DNA of 64,000 nt, taken from contig CASFYQ010000008.1 in assembly GCA_949298955.1 (NCBI GenBank), positions 49,174-113,173 of the forward strand, given 5' to 3'. The translations under genes and the position numbers were made by a program. The DNA is from an uncultured Bacteroidales bacterium. GTDB taxonomy: Bacteria; Bacteroidota; Bacteroidia; Bacteroidales; Barnesiellaceae. Positions 15,268 to 23,235 of the stretch are shown one piece after another. Each line of letters starts with the position of its first letter. Within the stretch, counting starts at the first letter, position 1. Below the pieces are notes generated by a model. That model did not search any database. It was given only the letters and a program-made list of their open reading frames with translations, and was not told where the DNA came from.

Positions 15268-16767
15268 TTATAGTTTCACCTTCTTGCTCTTCCCGTCACT
15301 CTCGTTGTGCATGCGATCTACAGCCGTGACCACATAGACATACTCGCGCGTGCCCCGCTTGTAGGGGAGCAAATAGCGGGTGTCGCGGGTAACCGCTACC
15401 AGATGAGAGGTATCGTAGAGAGCGATTTTCTCGCTCGGGGTAAATCGATAGACACAGAAATAAATCTGCCGCTGCATCTCATCTTTGGTCTCCTTACGCT
15501 TCCATTGCAACTCATAGCCGTTTGGAGTCCAGCGAGCTTTGAGGCTCTTCACCTCGGCCGGAGCCTTGCTGCCGATAAAGGTATAGGCCGGGATAAGGGC
15601 CGGCACGGCGTGATAGTAGTTTCGCAAGTCGTCGGCTATCCCCTTGTAGTTCTCGAGCAACGAGTAGCCCGGCCAAAAACAATTCCCCCCCACATGGTCG
15701 AGGTAACGGCTCAACTGCATCTTGTGGTTCAGCTGCGTATAGAGCGGATTCACATCGGTAGCGTTCATGGTGCGCACCACGTCCTGCCCGATATAGAGAT
15801 GACGGCCATTGGCGTGGTTGTTCCACCAATAGATAAGTGTCTCGACACAAGCTGCTTTGTGACCAATCTCCCAATAAAGTTGCGGCAGCATATAATCGAC
15901 CCAACCGTTGCGGGACCACAACAGCACATCGGCATATAGCTCGTCGTAGTTTTGCAGTCCGTTGGTAGCGCTGCCATCGGGGTCACTCTTCTGATTGCGG
16001 TAAATACCGAAAGGACTGATGCCAAAGCGCACCCACGGTTTGCGAGCCTTGATAATCCCGCTCAACTCCTCGATGAGCCGGTTGACATTCTCCCGACGCC
16101 AGTCGCCCCGATTCATACCATTGCCATAACGGGCATAACTGTTATCGTCGGGGAAATCGCGGCCTGCAATGGGATAGGGATAGAAATAGTCGTCCATGTG
16201 AATGGCGTCGACATCGTATCGGGTCACAATATCGTCGACCACCTTGCCGATAAATTCACGGCACTCGGGCAGCCCCGGGTCGAAATAGAGCTGCTGCCCA
16301 TACTGCACAAACCACTCGGGGTGCTTGTAGTAGATATGCGACGGAGCCAGCGGCTCGTCGGCATTCGTCGACACCCGATAGGGATTGAGCCAGGCGTGCA
16401 ACTCCATGTTGCGGGCATGACACTGGTCGATAAGATATTGCAACGGGTCCCACACGGGGTCGGGAGCCACCCCCTGCGAGCCGGTAAAATACTTGCTCCA
16501 CGGTTCCAGTTGCGACGAGTAAAACGCATCGGCAGCGGGACGCACTTGAAAGATGACGGCATTGATACCGATGTGTTGTAGACTGTCCAGCATCCGGTCG
16601 AAATAGCCTTGCATCGAATCCCGGTTCATCTCCCGGTAACGGCCCTGCCCCACCGTATGAATCCAAGCTCCTCGAAACTCCCGCTTCGGGTGCTCCTCGG
16701 CTCGAACCAGGCTACCGCCTATCAGGCACACGAGCAGCCATATCGATAAATAGATTTTTAATCTCAT
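15268..16767 (-). CDS. Exported glycoside-hydrolase-like protein (GHL10/DUF187)
   Basis: This 499-residue protein has a signal peptide (hydrophobic residues 5-20, cut near VRA-EE) and a GHL10 (family 10-like, DUF187) TIM-barrel. It opens with REFRGAWIHTVGQGRY and continues with INAVIFQVRPAADAFY, LHAWLNPYRVS, the acidic DAIHMDDYFYPYP and WVRFGISPFGIYRN. These are typical of the family, thought to act on cell-wall or other glycans outside the cytoplasm. The last 90 residues, after about 410, form a fibronectin-III-like beta domain. I chose ATG at 16767, where the signal peptide begins. The substrate is not known. Confidence 0.87.
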   Translation of the reverse strand: MRLKIYLSIWLLVCLIGGSLVRAEEHPKREFRGAWIHTVGQGRYREMNRDSMQGYFDRMLDSLQHIGINAVIFQVRPAADAFYSSQLEPWSKYFTGSQGVAPDPVWDPLQYLIDQCHARNMELHAWLNPYRVSTNADEPLAPSHIYYKHPEWFVQYGQQLYFDPGLPECREFIGKVVDDIVTRYDVDAIHMDDYFYPYPIAGRDFPDDNSYARYGNGMNRGDWRRENVNRLIEELSGIIKARKPWVRFGISPFGIYRNQKSDPDGSATNGLQNYDELYADVLLWSRNGWVDYMLPQLYWEIGHKAACVETLIYWWNNHANGRHLYIGQDVVRTMNATDVNPLYTQLNHKMQLSRYLDHVGGNCFWPGYSLLENYKGIADDLRNYYHAVPALIPAYTFIGSKAPAEVKSLKARWTPNGYELQWKRKETKDEMQRQIYFCVYRFTPSEKIALYDTSHLVAVTRDTRYLLPYKRGTREYVYVVTAVDRMHNESDGKSKKVKL

Positions 16768-16790
16768 TGTCCCTAATTTTGTTTTGAAGC

Positions 16791-16822
16791 CAAAGATAGT
16801 GCAAGCCAAGTGAACTATCAAA
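16791..16822 (-). promoter_or_regulatory. Promoter of the GHL10 gene
   Basis: On the minus strand TTTG (16819-16822), a 20-nt spacer and TATCTTTG (16791-16798) lie 24 nt before the start codon. Confidence 0.75.
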
Positions 16823-16983
16823 TTTATTTCTGCCTGGCTAAAACATAACCGGCCTTCGAGGCAGAAACCAATTTGAACAAAAGAGAATGAACGATAACCC
16901 ACATCAAAAACAAGAACCAGTACGATTTTAAACCTTTTACAAATTCAAATTCCTGTTTTTTGAAAAAATAAGATTCATTCTCC

Positions 16984-17013
16984 TTGATACTCAATGGTTC
17001 AGTATTATATTTG
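16984..17013 (+). promoter_or_regulatory. Promoter of the cysteine-rich protein gene
   Basis: TTG (16984-16986), a 19-nt spacer and TATATTTG (17006-17013) lie 32 nt before ATG 17045. Confidence 0.65.
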
Positions 17014-17044
17014 CACTGTAAACTCATTAAAAGACATACGTTCT

Positions 17045-17437
17045 ATGAAGAAATTACTTATCTTGGCATGTATTGCCGCCGCTTCGATAATTGCCTTACC
17101 GGCTATCGCACAAACACCCGCCTGCCCCAAGGCAAAAACCGAATGCTGCCAAAAAGAGTGTAACGAAAAAAAATGTGCCGACTGTACTTGCAAAGAGTGC
17201 AACGGAACCTGTAAAGACTGCAAATGCACCGACTGCACTTGCAAAGAATGCAAGGGTAATTGCAATGTAAATTGCCACACAAATTGCAATGCAAATTGCC
17301 CTGCCAACTGCCAGCCGAATGTTCCCTGTTGCAACCCAAAAGCCAACTGTAACCAACAGGCCAACTGTTGCCACCAGACTCCATGCAGGACCCACTGCAA
17401 AACTCCGCGCTGCCAAACCAGCCACGTGAAAAAATAA
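17045..17437 (+). CDS. Exported cysteine-rich protein of unknown function
   Basis: This 130-residue protein has a clear signal peptide (MKKLLILACIAAASIIALPAI, cut after AIAQ or nearby). Its mature part of about 107 residues holds 27 cysteines, roughly one in four. The order is an ECCQKEC start, two copies of a CADCTCKEC/CTDCTCKEC unit (the second preceded by CKDCK), then a run of short xNC steps (NCNVNC, NCNANC, NCQ) and paired CC motifs. Lys and Asn fill the gaps and there are few aromatic residues. It could bind metal (metallothionein-like) or be held by disulfides. I know no family that fits. ATG 17045 is chosen because the promoter -7 element ends at 17013. It is monocistronic. Confidence 0.75.
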   Translation: MKKLLILACIAAASIIALPAIAQTPACPKAKTECCQKECNEKKCADCTCKECNGTCKDCKCTDCTCKECKGNCNVNCHTNCNANCPANCQPNVPCCNPKANCNQQANCCHQTPCRTHCKTPRCQTSHVKK

Positions 17438-17460
17438 ACCGAGTCTTCAAAAACAGTGCT

Positions 17461-17499
17461 GAGGCCGGGCCTGAATCGATTCGATTCAGGCCCGGCCTC
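17461..17499 (+). terminator. Perfect 39-bp palindrome, probable terminator of the cysteine-rich gene
   Basis: The arm at 17461-17479 is the exact reverse complement of 17481-17499, with a single T between (17480), so a 17-bp stem with a 5-nt loop can form. It starts 23 nt after the stop codon. Only a short TTCT follows. Confidence 0.7.
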
Positions 17500-17680
17500 T
17501 TCTCCATATCCTATCCCTCTCGGGAAGACATCTCCCTCCCCGACCCGATTCGTGAAAACTACCGCTCCCACCCCCTCGCAACCGACAAACAGCAACGGTT
17601 CTTTTACACAACCAAACCAATAAAAATGTGCAAAAAGCCGCTACTATTTCTTAAACTATATTAAGCCATTCGATTCCCTG

Positions 17681-17710
17681 TTGGAAATAGCCAAAAGATA
17701 GCTACTTTTG
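17681..17710 (+). promoter_or_regulatory. Promoter of the lysO pair
   Basis: TTG (17681-17683), a 19-nt spacer and TACTTTTG (17703-17710) are followed by a leader of about 280 nt. The stretch 17500-17680 before it shows nothing I recognise. Confidence 0.6.
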
Positions 17711-17748
17711 CATCGAATTTTTATGCGGTTATTTGTATGAATTTATCA

Positions 17749-17906
17749 CTGAACAGCCATCGCGGATTCTCAGCACAAGGTGTCGACACTCACACCTCGC
17801 CCACGGTGCATGTTCACTGGTTCAGCGGATTCATTTGACCCACAGAATCATCACAGCAAAAGGGGAATAACATATTCGTCCCCTCGTCGCGGGTGCAAAC
17901 ACCCGC
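17749..17906 (+). promoter_or_regulatory. Structured leader upstream of the lysO pair
   Basis: CTGAAC (17749-17754) can pair with GTTCAG (17820-17825), enclosing AGGTGT/ACACCT (17778-17797). A 7-bp hairpin, GCGGGTG-CAAA-CACCCGC, lies at 17889-17906. A 33-codon open frame (17737-17838, starting MNLSLNSHRGF) runs through the first fold and could be a leader peptide. It does not show the conserved core of the lysine riboswitch. Control of lysine export by this region is only a suggestion. Confidence 0.35.
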
Positions 17907-17997
17907 CGGTTTAAAGTATTAATTTTCATTCAATCACCACAACAGTACATCGGTTCTACACGGCCATGAATATCTGTTGCATAAAGAGTGTACAGTC

Positions 17998-18276
17998 ATG
18001 TTACGCATTCTCATTCTGCTCGTTATAGGGATAGGTGCAGGCATACTCCTGCGGGGGAGCGCTTGTGTGAAAGCCACAAAATGGAGTATCCAGCTTACCG
18101 TCTGCCTGCTGCTGTTCGTGTTTGGAATTTCGATAGGTTCCAATCACGACCTCATCGACAATCTATACCGATTTGGCTGGCAAGCCTTGGTTATTGCCTG
18201 CCTCGGAGTCGCCGGCAGCATTGTGGCTGCCCGGGCAGCACAACGAATCTTTTTCAAGAAGGGAGGCAAATCATGA
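17998..18276 (+). CDS. lysO: LysO-type lysine exporter, N-terminal part (split DUF340)
   Basis: This 92-residue membrane protein has about three transmembrane helices (residues 1-15, 25-45 and 55-75). It corresponds to the N-terminal section of LysO (YbjE, DUF340), the lysine exporter of E. coli; LLLFVFGISIGSN is the family-like segment. The protein ends with a cationic FFKKGGKS. Its stop overlaps the start of the second half (ATGA at 18273-18276), and both halves must combine to form the transporter. ATG 17998 is chosen over the TTG at 17977. Splitting of this family into two genes is known in Bacteroidota. Confidence 0.75.
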   Translation: MLRILILLVIGIGAGILLRGSACVKATKWSIQLTVCLLLFVFGISIGSNHDLIDNLYRFGWQALVIACLGVAGSIVAARAAQRIFFKKGGKS

Positions 18277-18899
18277 AAGAAAATCTGTTTATTCTGGGCT
18301 GTTTCATCGCCGGCATTGCGATAGGCTGCTCTCAACAGGTTCCTGACTGGTTGCTGGGGCACGACTTGCCTTCAATTATCCTCTCGCTGCTCATCTTACA
18401 GGTGGGGATAAGCCTTGGAGGAGGCACCGACCTTCGCCACATCGTCCACTCGCTCAATCCGCGCATGTCGCTGCTTCCCCTTTTCACCATAGCGGGCACC
18501 CTGCTCTTCTCGGCTATCGGGGTATTATTCCTGGACGGGCGCAATCTGAGCGACTGCCTGCTCGTAGGTAGCGGATTCGGCTACTACTCCCTGTCGTCGG
18601 TACTGATTGCCGACCTTAAAAGTGCCACCCTCGGCGTACAAGGAGCTACCGAACTGGCTACCATAGCCCTGCTTGCCAACGTCATACGCGAAATGATTGC
18701 CCTCCTCGGCACTCCCACGCTGGCCCGTTGGGGTGGACGGTTGGCGCCCATATCGGTCGCCGGAATCAACTCGATGGATGTGTGCCTGCCCATGATTGTG
18801 CGTAACTCGTCACGAGGCGAAGAGCTGATACCCATAGCCGTCCTACACGGTATCGTGCTCGAAGTGAGTGTACCGATTCTTATCAATGTATTTTGCTGA
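18273..18899 (+). CDS. lysO: LysO-type lysine exporter, C-terminal part (split DUF340)
   Basis: This 208-residue polytopic membrane protein forms the main part of the LysO/DUF340 exporter. The segments LQVGISLGGG and VGSGFGYYSLSSVLIADL, then ELATIALLANVIREM and PISVAGINSMDVCLPMI, match the family's conserved core. In the one-piece E. coli protein (about 300 residues) these follow directly on the N-terminal helices encoded by the preceding gene. The 4-nt ATGA overlap indicates coupled translation. The likely substrate is L-lysine, inferred from the family. Confidence 0.8.
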   Translation: MKENLFILGCFIAGIAIGCSQQVPDWLLGHDLPSIILSLLILQVGISLGGGTDLRHIVHSLNPRMSLLPLFTIAGTLLFSAIGVLFLDGRNLSDCLLVGSGFGYYSLSSVLIADLKSATLGVQGATELATIALLANVIREMIALLGTPTLARWGGRLAPISVAGINSMDVCLPMIVRNSSRGEELIPIAVLHGIVLEVSVPILINVFC

Positions 18900-18935
18900 A
18901 AGAGCCACACACCCAATCCATCAAAACAGGAATCG

Positions 18936-18977
18936 TTGTTTCCCACTTGTCTCTGCGCTCGCTTTTCACTATCTTTT
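18936..18977 (+). repeat. Decayed first copy of a tandemly duplicated promoter upstream of argS
   Basis: This 42-nt segment matches 19023-19064 at 38 of 42 positions. It has CTTG (18946-18949), a 20-nt spacer and TATCTTTT (18970-18977), i.e. the final G of the -7 element is lost. The copies start 87 nt apart. Confidence 0.8.
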
Positions 18978-19022
18978 CATAAGACAGAAGGCGGCCCGGC
19001 ATGGCCCAATGTATCGAAAACT

Positions 19023-19064
19023 TTGTTTTCCATTTGTCTCTGCGCTCGCCTTTCACTATCTTTG
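19023..19064 (+). promoter_or_regulatory. Active copy of the duplicated promoter driving argS
   Basis: It holds TTTG (19033-19036), a 20-nt spacer and an intact TATCTTTG (19057-19064), 28 nt before the argS ATG. Compared with copy 1, both promoter elements match the consensus better. Confidence 0.8.
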
Positions 19065-19091
19065 TACCCATATATTTTTAATTAAAAAGAG

Positions 19092-20885
19092 ATGAAAATA
19101 GAACAAATCATATCCGATGCTGCCGCCAAGGCCGTGAAAGCCTTGTACGGAGTCGATGCGGCCCCGGGGACTACAACCCCTCAGAAGACGAAAAAAGAGT
19201 TTGAAGGCAACCTCACCCTTGTGGTATTTCCTTTCCTGAAAGCCTCGCACAAGGCCCCCGAAGCTACTGCCCAAGAGATTGGCGAGTATCTGCTGGCCCA
19301 CGAGCCGGCCGTGGCTGCATTCAATGTCATCAAAGGATTCCTCAATTTGGTCATCGCCCCGGCTTTTTGGAGCGAGATGCTTCACCATATCGACGAGGAA
19401 GAGCAGTTCGGTATCCGCCAGGCTACACCCGACGCCCCGCTTATCATGGTCGAGTACTCCTCACCCAACACCAACAAGCCGCTGCACTTGGGCCACGTGC
19501 GTAACAACCTGCTGGGATACAGTCTTTCAGAAATCTTAAAAGCCAACGGCAACCGAGTGGTGAAAACCAACATCGTGAACGACCGGGGTATCCACATCTG
19601 CAAATCGATGCTCGCCTGGCAGAAATGGGGCGACGGCATTACCCCCGAGAAGGCCGGGAAGAAGGGTGACCACCTCATAGGCGATTTCTACGTACTCTTC
19701 GACAAGCACTACAAACAAGAGGTGAAAGAGCTCGAAGCCCAAGGCATGACCGCCGAAGAGGCCGAAGCCGCATCGCCCCTCATGCAGGAAGCCCGCGCCA
19801 TGCTGCGCAAGTGGGAAGCTGGCGATCCCGAGGTCCGCTCGGTATGGGAAATGATGAACAACTGGGTATATGCCGGATTCGACGAAACCTACCGCCGCCT
19901 GGGGGTCGATTTCGACAAAATATATTATGAATCGCAAACCTATCTCGAAGGTAAGGAAAAGGTACTCGAAGGACTCGAAAAAGGCATTATGTACCGCAAG
20001 GAAGACGGCTCGGTTTGGGCCGACCTCACCGGCGAAGGGCTCGACCACAAACTGTTGTTACGCAGCGACGGCACATCGGTTTACATGACACAGGACATCG
20101 GCACGGCCAAGCTACGGTTCAAAGACTATCCCATCGACAAGATGATTTATGTGGTGGGTAATGAACAAAATTATCATTTTCAGGTTCTCTCCATACTACT
20201 CGACAAGCTCGGGTTCAAGTGGGGCAAAGACCTCGTTCATTTCTCCTACGGCATGGTAGAACTGCCCGAAGGAAAGATGAAATCGCGCGAAGGCACGGTA
20301 GTCGACGCCGACGACCTCATGGACGAGATGATTGCTACCGCCCGCGAAACCTCGGCCGAGTTGGGTAAACTCGACGGCTGCACTGCCGAAGAGGCCGAAG
20401 AGATTTCACGCATCGTGGGGCTGGGCGCTTTGAAATATTTTATCCTGAAAGTCGATCCCCGCAAGAACATGACCTTCAACCCCAAAGAGTCGATTGATTT
20501 CAACGGGAACACGGGGCCTTTCATTCAATACACCCACGCCCGCATCTGCTCGGTGATGCGCAAGGCCGCCGAGGCCGGTATCGACTACCGTCACGAGGAC
20601 ACCAGCCTGGTAGCACCCACCGAGAAAGAGATTTCGCTCATTCAACACTTGGCCGATTTCCCCTCGGTAGTAGCCGAAGCCGGACGTATATACAGCCCCT
20701 CGCTCATCGCCAACTATGTGTACGATCTGGTTAAGGAATACAACCAGTTCTATCACGACTACGCTATCTTGCGCGAAGCGAACAGCCAGGTACGGGCTTT
20801 CCGCCTGATGCTCTCGGCCAATGTTGCCAAAGTAATCAAGAGCGGTATGGGCCTGCTCGGTATCGAGGTACCCGACCGCATGTAA
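19092..20885 (+). CDS. argS: Arginyl-tRNA synthetase
   Basis: This 597-residue class I synthetase charges tRNA-Arg. The N-terminal tRNA D-loop-binding domain covers about residues 1-110. The HIGH-type motif reads SSPNTNKPLHLGHVRNN (about 120-136). The KMSKS loop is represented by EGKMKSREGT near residue 396, the usual degenerate ArgRS form. A C-terminal DALR anticodon-binding domain ends the protein. Length and order fit bacterial ArgRS. A BI-1 family gene and cysS follow with gaps of 26 and 34 nt, so the three may share a transcript. Confidence 0.96.
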   Translation: MKIEQIISDAAAKAVKALYGVDAAPGTTTPQKTKKEFEGNLTLVVFPFLKASHKAPEATAQEIGEYLLAHEPAVAAFNVIKGFLNLVIAPAFWSEMLHHIDEEEQFGIRQATPDAPLIMVEYSSPNTNKPLHLGHVRNNLLGYSLSEILKANGNRVVKTNIVNDRGIHICKSMLAWQKWGDGITPEKAGKKGDHLIGDFYVLFDKHYKQEVKELEAQGMTAEEAEAASPLMQEARAMLRKWEAGDPEVRSVWEMMNNWVYAGFDETYRRLGVDFDKIYYESQTYLEGKEKVLEGLEKGIMYRKEDGSVWADLTGEGLDHKLLLRSDGTSVYMTQDIGTAKLRFKDYPIDKMIYVVGNEQNYHFQVLSILLDKLGFKWGKDLVHFSYGMVELPEGKMKSREGTVVDADDLMDEMIATARETSAELGKLDGCTAEEAEEISRIVGLGALKYFILKVDPRKNMTFNPKESIDFNGNTGPFIQYTHARICSVMRKAAEAGIDYRHEDTSLVAPTEKEISLIQHLADFPSVVAEAGRIYSPSLIANYVYDLVKEYNQFYHDYAILREANSQVRAFRLMLSANVAKVIKSGMGLLGIEVPDRM

Positions 20886-20911
20886 TATTAACCCCTAAAA
20901 TTTAGACAAAG

Positions 20912-21613
20912 ATGGAAAATTCGTATGATTCTTCTTATAGGTCGACCGCCGACTCGTCGGTGTTGTCGACAGTGATGTGCAAAGTTTATATGCGCATGTT
21001 CCTGGCACTCGTAGTGACCGCTCTCACGTCGCTCTACGTAGCCTCGTCGCCATCCTTGCTGGCCACCATTTTTGGCTCCCGAGGCATCTTCCTTGGACTG
21101 ATAATTGCCGAGCTTGCCGTCGTATTCGTCATCTCGGGCATGCTCCACAAACTCAGCACCGCTACGGCGACCCTGCTCTTCTACCTCTATGCCATACTCA
21201 ACGGCGTGGTATTCTCATCGATATTCGTGATATACGAGTTGGGCTCCATTGCCTACACCTTCTTCATTACCGCCGGTGTATTCGGAGCCATGACTGTGTA
21301 TGGGCTGGTGACCAAAAACGACATGACCAAATTCGGCAGCTACTGCGTGATGGCCCTTTTCGGACTCATTATCGCCACAGTAGTCAACATCTTCGTAGCC
21401 AGCAGCACACTCGACTGGATTATCAGCCTGGTAGGTGTCGCTCTCTTTATCGGACTCACCGCCTGGGATACACAGAAAATCAAGAATGCCGCCTACGAAG
21501 TAGAACCTTCGCAGATGGGCAAGCTGGCCACGATAGGAGCCCTGTCGCTCTATCTCGACTTTATCAACCTGTTCCTCTATCTGCTCCGCTTCTTCGGCCG
21601 CAGCAACGATTAG
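20912..21613 (+). CDS. Bax inhibitor-1 (YccA/TMBIM) family membrane protein
   Basis: This 233-residue integral membrane protein has seven predicted helices between residues 25 and 228. The family pattern is seen in ATATLLFYLYAILNGVVFSS, FFITAGVFGAMTVYGLVTK and FIGLTAWDTQKIKNAAY, the last holding the conserved Asp near the C terminus, and ends with LYLDFINLFLYLLRFFG. Relatives are calcium-leak channels or modulators of the FtsH protease (YccA). It lies between argS and cysS, a placement that gives no hint of function. Confidence 0.9.
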   Translation: MENSYDSSYRSTADSSVLSTVMCKVYMRMFLALVVTALTSLYVASSPSLLATIFGSRGIFLGLIIAELAVVFVISGMLHKLSTATATLLFYLYAILNGVVFSSIFVIYELGSIAYTFFITAGVFGAMTVYGLVTKNDMTKFGSYCVMALFGLIIATVVNIFVASSTLDWIISLVGVALFIGLTAWDTQKIKNAAYEVEPSQMGKLATIGALSLYLDFINLFLYLLRFFGRSND

Positions 21614-21647
21614 TATTCTTTGAACAAGGTTCCTTAATACACACAAT

Positions 21648-23120
21648 ATGACACAACCGTTTTTTATCTACAATACACTCACCCGCAAAAAGGAGGAATT
21701 CAAACCGTTGAACCCGCCTTATGTGGGCATGTATGTGTGCGGCCCCACCGTCTACGGCGACGCTCATCTGGGCCATGCCCGTCCCGCCATCACTTTCGAT
21801 GTGCTGTTCCGCTATCTCAAACACCTGGGATATAAGGTACGCTATGTGCGCAACATCACCGATGTGGGACACCTCGAAAACGATGCCGACGAAGGCGAAG
21901 ACAAGATTGCCAAGAAGGCCCGCCTCGAAGCTCTCGAACCAATGGAAGTGGTACAATACTACCTCAACCGCTACCACAAAGCCATGGAGGCCCTCAACGT
22001 GCTGCCCCCCAGCATCGAGCCGCATGCCTCGGGACACATCATCGAACAAATCGAATACATCAAGAAGATTCTGGATGCCGGATATGCCTACGAGAGCAAC
22101 GGATCGGTCTATTTCGATGTCGTAAAATACAACAAAGACCACCACTACGGCAAGCTGTCGGGACGCAATATCGACGACCTGCTCAACACCACTCGCGAAC
22201 TCGACGGGCAAAGCGAAAAGCATAACAGCTTCGATTTCGCCCTGTGGAAGAAAGCAGCCCCCGAGCACATCATGCGCTGGCCTTCGCCTTGGAGCGACGG
22301 GTTTCCCGGCTGGCACCTCGAATGCTCGACCATGAGCACCAAATATCTGGGCGAAGAGTTCGACATTCACGGCGGGGGTATGGACCTGCTCTTTCCTCAC
22401 CACGAGTGCGAAATTGCCCAATCGGTAGCCGCACAGGGACATGAGACGGTACACTACTGGATGCACAACAACATGATTACCATCAACGGCCAGAAGATGG
22501 GCAAATCGCTGGGTAATTTCATCACCCTCGACGAGTTCTTCTCCGGCAACCACCAGTTGCTGCAACAGGCCTACTCGCCCATGACCATACGCTTCTTTAT
22601 CCTGCAAGCTCACTACCGCAGCACCGTCGATTTCAGCAACGAAGCTTTACAGGCTTCGGAAAAAGCCCTTCAACGCATGCTCGAAGGGTGGAACAATTTA
22701 GCCAAAATCGCTCCGGCCGAGAGTTCGACAGCCGATGTCAAAGCAATTCGCGAACATTGCTACGAGGCAATGAACGACGACCTGAGCACGCCTATCGTCA
22801 TCTCACACCTCTTTGAGGCGGTGAAAATTATCAACACGGCTTTGGCCGGCGAGACCAAACTGACAGCCGACGACATTGCCCTCCTGAAAGAGACCTTCTC
22901 GACATTCCTCTTCGACATCATGGGTATCTGCGAGGAAACCAGGGCTTCGGACGAAGGCAACGAGGCCTATCGCCAGGCCATCGACCTGTTGCTCGATGTA
23001 CGCAAAGAGGCCAAAGCACGCAAGGACTGGGCTACCTCGGACTTTATCCGCAACAAACTGACCGAGATAGGCTTCGAAATCAAAGACACCAAAGAAGGAG
23101 TAGAGTGGAAATTGAAATAA
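21648..23120 (+). CDS. cysS: Cysteinyl-tRNA synthetase
   Basis: This 490-residue class I synthetase charges tRNA-Cys. The zinc/HIGH region [16 protein letters not shown] lies near residue 27. [13 protein letters not shown] and HHECEIAQS contribute the remaining zinc ligands. The KMSKS loop is KMGKSLGNF near residue 282. The C-terminal helical domain is complete. Length and motifs fit bacterial CysRS (about 460-490). It is the last gene of the argS group and ends at a bidirectional terminator. Confidence 0.96.
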   Translation: MTQPFFIYNTLTRKKEEFKPLNPPYVGMYVCGPTVYGDAHLGHARPAITFDVLFRYLKHLGYKVRYVRNITDVGHLENDADEGEDKIAKKARLEALEPMEVVQYYLNRYHKAMEALNVLPPSIEPHASGHIIEQIEYIKKILDAGYAYESNGSVYFDVVKYNKDHHYGKLSGRNIDDLLNTTRELDGQSEKHNSFDFALWKKAAPEHIMRWPSPWSDGFPGWHLECSTMSTKYLGEEFDIHGGGMDLLFPHHECEIAQSVAAQGHETVHYWMHNNMITINGQKMGKSLGNFITLDEFFSGNHQLLQQAYSPMTIRFFILQAHYRSTVDFSNEALQASEKALQRMLEGWNNLAKIAPAESSTADVKAIREHCYEAMNDDLSTPIVISHLFEAVKIINTALAGETKLTADDIALLKETFSTFLFDIMGICEETRASDEGNEAYRQAIDLLLDVRKEAKARKDWATSDFIRNKLTEIGFEIKDTKEGVEWKLK

Positions 23121-23138
23121 CCGCTATCGCCCGAATAT

Positions 23139-23180
23139 AAAAAAACCGCCCGGGAATCGGAAACTCCCGGGCGGTTTTTT
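23139..23180. terminator. Bidirectional terminator between cysS and the SulP gene
   Basis: AAAAAACCGCCCGGGA pairs with TCCCGGGCGGTTTTTT in a 16-bp stem with A/T tracts on both sides, fitting termination of both converging genes. Confidence 0.9.
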
Positions 23181-23235
23181 ATTGCCTCGTTCAGAGGGGA
23201 CATACAATCGTTTGCCCTCGGCGACGAGAGCACGA

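Noticed and set aside
17737..17906. Lysine riboswitch before lysO
   Set aside because: The conserved L-box core segments are not found; only short unrelated helices are visible.
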